Both the position numbers and the translations under genes were made by a program. This document shows positions 5,136 to 9,044 of a stretch of DNA of 9,044 nt, one piece after another. The notes beneath the pieces are model-generated. The model made no database searches, had not been told where the DNA came from, and worked only from the letters and a program-made list of their open reading frames with translations. Numbering within the stretch: the stretch's first letter is position 1; each line of letters opens with the position of its first letter. This DNA is from an uncultured Thermoanaerobacterales bacterium. GTDB taxonomy: Bacteria > Bacillota > Clostridia > Christensenellales > UBA1242. The DNA is taken from contig CATKXA010000035.1 in the NCBI GenBank assembly GCA_949840475.1, positions 1-9,044 of the forward strand. Reading direction: 5' to 3'.

Positions 5136-6626
5136 ATGAAAAATAAAAGTTTAAAAGTATTTAGTTTGATTTTTGCTGTTGTTTTGAGCAGCGTGTTTTT
5201 TGTTGGTTGTTCAATTAAAACAGAACTTAAAAAAGTTAGCAAGAACTTAACAAATTATAAGATAGATGCAGTTTTTAATAGTGAAGACATGAGTATTGAC
5301 GCTAATATGACTGCAAAAGTAGTGAACAAGACTGATGTGGCATTAGAGAATCTATGCTTCAACCTTTATGGTAGGGCGTTTAGAGAAGAGGCAAGTGTTA
5401 AGCCGTACACTTCAATCAATGAGGGCAAGTGCTTTCCAAACGGCGTCAATTATGGTGACTTAAAAGTATTAAAGGTTAGCAACAATGGCACTCAAAAACA
5501 AGTGACATATGTTGGGGATGACAGCAACGCTCTTCAAGTGCCTTTAAATGAGAGGCTTGAGCCGGGAGATAAGACTTCCATTGAAATGGAGTTTAAACTT
5601 ACTTTAGCCGAGAGTATTCACAGACTTGGTTACTTTGAGGGCAGTGTAAACCTTGGAAACTGGTTCCCAATTTTAGCAATGTATGAAAAAGGCGAGTTTA
5701 ATATTACGCCTTACTATTCAACAGGCGACCCATTTTATAGCGATATAGCTAACTTCGACGTTAATTTTACATATCCTGAGGAATATGTGCTTGCAAGCAC
5801 GGGAAACATTTTGAGCAACAGTCAAGGCAGGGCTGTTATAAAGTCGCAGGCAACTCGTGATTTTGCCATGACACTTACTAAGTGTGCGAATATAAATAGC
5901 AAGAAAGTAGGCGAAACAACTGTTACATATGTTGGTTACCAGGAAGATGAAAATATTGATTATTGTCTAGATGTTGCAGCAAAAGCTGTCGGTTATTTTT
6001 CTAAGACCTTTGGAACTTATCCATACGAGTCGCTAACTGTTGTTAAAGCACCATTTTTACATGGTGGAATGGAGTACCCAGAAATTGTGTTGATATCTGA
6101 TAGTATCACTGATGGCTTTGACGTGGCAAAAGTTATTGTCCATGAAATTGCACATCAGTGGTGGTATGCTGTTGTTGGCAACAACCAAATTAGTGAGGCA
6201 TGGCTTGACGAAAGCTTAGCGGAGTATAGTAGCATACTATTTTTTGAGGCTCACAGTGAGTTTGATGTAAGCTATGAAGAGCTTGTTAGTGAAGCCTTTG
6301 CCGGATACTTGCTTTACGCTGACATAATATCAACAGTTAATGGAAAGATACAAACAAGCATGTTACTCTCAGTAAATGAATATTTTAGTGAGTACGAATA
6401 CTCATACATGATTTACGTAAGAGGCGTGTTGATGTTTGATAGCCTAAGGCAAGTTGTAGGGGCTAATAAACTAAAGACGGCATTAAAGAAATATTACGAT
6501 AAATATAAGTTCAAATTTTCAACAACAGACAGCTTTATAGCCAGCATGCGTAAAAGCACAGGCAAAGACATAGAAGGATTTTTGGACGGCTGGCTCAGTG
6601 GAAGCACAGTTGTTGGAGCAATGTAA
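5136..6626 (+). CDS. M1-family zinc aminopeptidase, lipoprotein
   Basis: A 496-residue zinc metallopeptidase of family M1 (aminopeptidase N-like), predicted to sit on the outer face of the membrane and trim N-terminal residues from peptides. The N-terminus is a lipoprotein signal: basic start, hydrophobic core about residues 8-23, and lipobox FVGC with Cys25 as the lipidation site (F at -3 is less usual than L). An N-terminal beta-rich domain is followed by the catalytic domain with the exopeptidase motif GGMEYPE (310-316; canonical GxMEN has Asn where Tyr314 stands), the zinc site HEIAH (336-340), and the third ligand Glu359 in WLDESLAEY at the expected 18-residue gap. A Tyr near 427 in MIYVRG falls where the catalytic tyrosine block is expected. 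It lacks the long C-terminal helical domain of full-size M1 enzymes. It is separated from the upstream unit by a terminator; I see no convincing promoter in 5030-5125. Confidence 0.9.
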   Translation: MKNKSLKVFSLIFAVVLSSVFFVGCSIKTELKKVSKNLTNYKIDAVFNSEDMSIDANMTAKVVNKTDVALENLCFNLYGRAFREEASVKPYTSINEGKCFPNGVNYGDLKVLKVSNNGTQKQVTYVGDDSNALQVPLNERLEPGDKTSIEMEFKLTLAESIHRLGYFEGSVNLGNWFPILAMYEKGEFNITPYYSTGDPFYSDIANFDVNFTYPEEYVLASTGNILSNSQGRAVIKSQATRDFAMTLTKCANINSKKVGETTVTYVGYQEDENIDYCLDVAAKAVGYFSKTFGTYPYESLTVVKAPFLHGGMEYPEIVLISDSITDGFDVAKVIVHEIAHQWWYAVVGNNQISEAWLDESLAEYSSILFFEAHSEFDVSYEELVSEAFAGYLLYADIISTVNGKIQTSMLLSVNEYFSEYEYSYMIYVRGVLMFDSLRQVVGANKLKTALKKYYDKYKFKFSTTDSFIASMRKSTGKDIEGFLDGWLSGSTVVGAM

Positions 6627-6635
6627 TAAAAAAAG

Positions 6636-6665
6636 TTGATTAAATAATTTATTTTGTGATATAAA
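6636..6665 (+). promoter_or_regulatory. possible promoter for the yycJ-CPBP pair
   Basis: TTGATT (6636-6641) and TATAAA (6660-6665) are 18 nt apart, with a TG one base before the -10 box (extended -10). The predicted start near 6672 would fall at the edge of the Shine-Dalgarno AGGAAG (6674-6679), giving a very short leader. This tight leader lowers confidence. Confidence 0.4.
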
Positions 6666-6683
6666 TTTAGCAAAGGAAGAAAT

Positions 6684-7487
6684 ATGAGAGTAATTAACCT
6701 AGCTTCAGGCAGTAAGGGCAATGTAACGTTTTTTGAAGCTTCAAATATAAAACTTTTACTTGATGCGGGGCTGACCTTAAGAGAAATTGAAAAGAGGCTT
6801 GAACTCATTAATGAAAAGGCTGAAAACATTGATGCTATTATAATCACGCATGAGCATGTTGACCATATAAAAGGCTTTATACCATTTTTAAAAAAGTACA
6901 ATGCCCGGGGCTATATTCATAAGAGCCTAGAAAGCAGAGTTTTAAAAGACTTGCCACAGGCAATAATAGATAAGATATCCTTGATAGAAACTTATGACTT
7001 TAGCATTGGCGAAGTTAAGATTATGCCTTTTGAGCTTCCTCACGATAGCATAAGCTGTTTGGGATACTGCTTTATGTATAAGGACAGAAAGGTCGCGTTT
7101 GCAACAGACCTTGGGTTTATGCCAAAGCTTGCACTTGATGCTATTATTGGCAGTGACCTCGTGTACATAGAGTCCAACCACGATTTAAAGATGCTAAGAA
7201 ACTGCAAATATCCGTACATTGTTAAACAGCGAATAATGAGCGACCATGGGCATCTATCAAATAATCAAGCCGCTGAAATTGTTTTAAGACTTGCAAGACA
7301 CGGTACTAAATATTTTGTGCTGTCACACATGTCTGAAAATTCAAACACTTTAGAGCAGGCATATTTAGCTTCGGCAAGACTATTAGAAGACAGCGGGTTT
7401 GTATTAGAAAAAGACGTGTTTTTAAGGTACTCTAGGCAAGACATGCCAGGTAACAATTTTAATTTTGGAGAGGATAAAAATGACTGA
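6684..7487 (+). CDS. yycJ: WalJ/YycJ-family MBL-fold exonuclease
   Basis: A 267-residue MBL-fold metal-dependent enzyme of the YycJ/WalJ family, cytoplasmic; the Bacillus member is a 5'-3' double-strand DNA exonuclease linked to mismatch repair. Family blocks are LASGSKGN at residues 6-13, LLLDAGLT, THEHVDH with H56, H58, D60 and H61, the FATDLG block with D142, IESNHD with H166, the SDHGHLSN block with H190, and LSHMSENSN with H215. Length matches the family's usual 260-265 residues. In many Bacillota yycJ closes the walRK operon; here it follows an M1 peptidase and no walRK is visible in the window. The start ATG has AGGAAG 4 nt upstream. Its last 8 nt overlap the start of the CPBP protease gene, so the two are most likely translated from one message. 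Family identity is firm; the DNA substrate is inferred from relatives. Confidence 0.92.
   Translation: MRVINLASGSKGNVTFFEASNIKLLLDAGLTLREIEKRLELINEKAENIDAIIITHEHVDHIKGFIPFLKKYNARGYIHKSLESRVLKDLPQAIIDKISLIETYDFSIGEVKIMPFELPHDSISCLGYCFMYKDRKVAFATDLGFMPKLALDAIIGSDLVYIESNHDLKMLRNCKYPYIVKQRIMSDHGHLSNNQAAEIVLRLARHGTKYFVLSHMSENSNTLEQAYLASARLLEDSGFVLEKDVFLRYSRQDMPGNNFNFGEDKND
7467..7473 (+). promoter_or_regulatory. ribosome binding site fixing the CPBP protease start
   Basis: GGAGAGG inside the end of yycJ lies 6 nt before the ATG at 7480. The frame extends back to a TTG at 7465, but that codon overlaps this site and has no RBS of its own, so ATG 7480 is the start. Confidence 0.75.
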
Positions 7488-8580
7488 CAATAATCAAATA
7501 AGCCCAGTAAAAGCTGTGCTTAAAAGAGATAAAAGAGATAAGTTTAATCTATTTGATAGTTCTTTAGCCACCTTAATGTTTATAGTGTTTTTACTTGTAT
7601 TAAAATTCCTCATGGGAGTTTTGCCTGAAAGTTTTTTAAGTAATTTTTTTGTAGCGTTTTTTTTATCATTCTTAGTTGAAGCTGTGTTTGCTTTTGCAGT
7701 AATGTTTACTGGTGGAGTTAGAAACGTTCATATTTTAAAAGCCACAAAAATCAATAAAAAAATAGATTTTTTGAGCGGGCTTTTGGCGGTTGCAATGTCA
7801 TTTATTGCATTGTTTGCTTTTTCACAGCTTTCAAATGTGTTTTCTAACTTTTTAGGTAAACTTGGCTATAGTCAAGTTATAAGTGAAATTGCCATTCCAA
7901 ATTTTTTAGTTTACATTATTTACGTATTTTTAATGTGTATTTGCCCAGCACTTTTTGAGGAGTTTTTGTTTAGAGGAGCAATTCTTAGTGGTTTGAAAGA
8001 GCTTGGCAAGCATAAAGCTGTATTTTTAAGTGCGTTAATCTTTAGTTTAATGCACGGGGGACCAGACCAAACAATTCATCAATTTTTACTTGGTATTGTT
8101 CTTGGTTATGCTTTTGTTTATTCTGGAAGTTTATGGGTACCTATTATTATCCACTTTGTAAATAACTTTTTTGCTGTCACTATGATTTATATTTCTAATT
8201 TACTTCCACAAGACCTTGCAGGAGGAGCTACTGAGCTACCGTCATGGGGAGGGTTGATTGTAAGCTTTGTTATCGCTATTATAATGGCGGCTATTGGCTT
8301 TGCAATAATATATGCATGTTTAAAAGCATTAAAGAGTTTAAGGGAAAAGCGAGAGGGCGTCACTAAAACTGACAAGTATGCTCTTTTAGACAAAGAGAAC
8401 TTAACTAGCGATGAAATAGAAAAGCTTAAAAATAACTTAAACAACCAGCAAACAAGCAAGCCAAAATTAAATATAAAAAAGAGTGAGTTACGCTTGACTA
8501 TAGTCTTATTTGTTTTTAGTGGCTTATACATGATAGTGGAATGGGTGTTAACACTGCTCACAGGGCTTGGTATATTGTAA
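7480..8580 (+). CDS. CPBP-family intramembrane glutamic endopeptidase
   Basis: A 366-residue polytopic membrane protein of the CPBP (CAAX protease and bacteriocin-processing, Abi) family, glutamic proteases cutting substrates within the membrane. The catalytic motifs are EEFLFR (E160, E161, R165), the FSLMH block with H192, and the HFVNN block with H225 and N229. About eight hydrophobic segments are seen, beginning near residues 29-48 and 52-75. After the protease core and a further membrane segment, the protein has a roughly 50-residue charged, helical, probably cytoplasmic stretch (about 285-336) and then a last hydrophobic segment (about 338-362), an extension longer than in minimal members. 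It overlaps yycJ by 8 nt. Substrate is unknown; relatives act in bacteriocin immunity, protein export or signalling. The family is sure, the role open. Confidence 0.9.
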   Translation: MTDNNQISPVKAVLKRDKRDKFNLFDSSLATLMFIVFLLVLKFLMGVLPESFLSNFFVAFFLSFLVEAVFAFAVMFTGGVRNVHILKATKINKKIDFLSGLLAVAMSFIALFAFSQLSNVFSNFLGKLGYSQVISEIAIPNFLVYIIYVFLMCICPALFEEFLFRGAILSGLKELGKHKAVFLSALIFSLMHGGPDQTIHQFLLGIVLGYAFVYSGSLWVPIIIHFVNNFFAVTMIYISNLLPQDLAGGATELPSWGGLIVSFVIAIIMAAIGFAIIYACLKALKSLREKREGVTKTDKYALLDKENLTSDEIEKLKNNLNNQQTSKPKLNIKKSELRLTIVLFVFSGLYMIVEWVLTLLTGLGIL

Positions 8581-8596
8581 CCACGATAAGCTTATA

Positions 8597-8623
8597 ATTC
8601 ATAACATGTAATATATTATGGAT
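8597..8623 (+). repeat. inverted repeat covering the M14 peptidase start codon
   Basis: ATTCATAA (8597-8604) pairs with TTATGGAT (8616-8623) over 8 bp including one G-T wobble, with an 11-nt loop. The right arm contains the ATG start. In RNA it would be a weak AT-rich hairpin hiding the start; in DNA it is an imperfect palindrome next to a TATAAT at 8593-8598. The pairing is seen; function is speculative. Confidence 0.4.
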
Positions 8624-9044
8624 TATATAAGTTTAGAAAAATTTTTAGAAAAAAAGATTGAGCATGCTGAGACGATAATACTTGGAACAAGCGTGCTTGG
8701 CAGATTTATTTATGGTGTGAGTTTTGATTTTGGAAGCAAACACTCTGTAATAATCCAAGCGGCTATTCACGCAAGGGAGCATATTACTACTGACCTTTGC
8801 TGCAAACTTATTATAGACATTTCAAACATGTATGAATCTTTAAAAAAGCAAGGCTTTCCCAATATTATATTTGTGCCAATGTCAAATCCTGACGGGGTTG
8901 AGCTTTGTTACTATGGACTTAGTAGTGTTTCAAATAGATACAAAAGAAGAGAACTTTATAAAATAAATAAGAGCAAGGACTTTTCGCTTTATAAGGCAAA
9001 TGCAAATGGTGTTGACTTAAACACTAATTTTGATGCCAAGTGGG
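8618..9044 (+). CDS. M14-family zinc carboxypeptidase (3' partial)
   Basis: The first 142 codons of an M14 metallopeptidase are present; the gene runs off the right edge. The zinc motif HxxE is seen in IHAREH (H51, E54), followed by SNPDGVE (89-95), the family's NPDG block, and ANGVDLNTNFDAKW (129-142). The third zinc ligand, a His expected later, and the catalytic Glu lie outside the window. Bacterial members cleave peptide or peptidoglycan-stem C-terminal bonds; which applies cannot be told. No signal peptide is present, so a cytoplasmic protein is expected. An in-frame TAA at 8609-8611 makes ATG 8618 the earliest standard start, yet no Shine-Dalgarno precedes it, unlike every other well-placed gene here. 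The residue after DLN is Thr where classical carboxypeptidases have the substrate-carboxylate Arg. It follows the CPBP gene after 37 nt. Confidence 0.85.
   Translation, partial: MDYISLEKFLEKKIEHAETIILGTSVLGRFIYGVSFDFGSKHSVIIQAAIHAREHITTDLCCKLIIDISNMYESLKKQGFPNIIFVPMSNPDGVELCYYGLSSVSNRYKRRELYKINKSKDFSLYKANANGVDLNTNFDAKW

Noticed and set aside
6494..6901. Minus-strand open frame of 135 codons across the M1/yycJ junction
   Set aside because: It lies opposite two well-recognised genes, has no ribosome binding site and reads as a low-complexity shadow of them.
8586..8595. ATAAGCTTAT palindrome after the CPBP gene as a terminator
   Set aside because: It is short, has no loop, and no T run follows.
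1..9044. CRISPR array, insertion sequence, integrase or rRNA
   Set aside because: No regularly spaced repeats, transposase or integrase motifs, or rRNA-like sequence were seen on either strand.

Overview
The window is low-GC DNA with tightly packed genes, all on the plus strand, strong AAGGAG-type ribosome binding sites, the standard bacterial code and a tRNA with an encoded CCA end. This points to a Bacillota genome, most likely an uncultured anaerobic clostridial lineage. The lineage is inferred from gene families and style; no marker gene that would fix it is present.

Left part (1-2948): the 3' portion of a COG2509-type FAD-dependent dehydrogenase runs in at the left edge. It is followed 3 nt later by a small metallo-beta-lactamase-fold hydrolase and then, with a 1-nt stop/start overlap, by a YwaF/TIGR02206-type integral membrane protein. 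After 32 nt comes a small single-pass membrane protein of unknown function. These four genes look like one transcription unit or its tail.

Middle part (2949-5030): an AT-rich spacer carries a good sigma-A promoter and a 12-bp inverted repeat in front of a tRNA-Asn(GTT) gene, which is followed by a Rho-independent terminator. Right behind it sit two overlapping genes, a divergent NADAR (YbiA-like) protein and a large protein with a type I phosphoribosyltransferase signature, closed by a second terminator. Parts of this pair are markedly more AT-rich than the flanking genes, and it has its own transcription boundaries. This is the most interesting element: a candidate two-gene module acting on NAD, ADP-ribose or phosphoribosyl compounds. 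A TATAAT box directly abutting the tRNA CCA end may be its promoter.

Right part (5031-9044): a lipoprotein M1-family zinc aminopeptidase; the MBL-fold nuclease WalJ/YycJ, here without walRK next to it; an overlapping CPBP (CAAX-protease-like) intramembrane protease; and the 5' part of an M14-family zinc carboxypeptidase cut by the right edge. Three of these four genes are peptidases, two of them predicted to be at the membrane, which suggests a peptide or envelope-related neighbourhood. Shared regulation of all four is not demonstrated.
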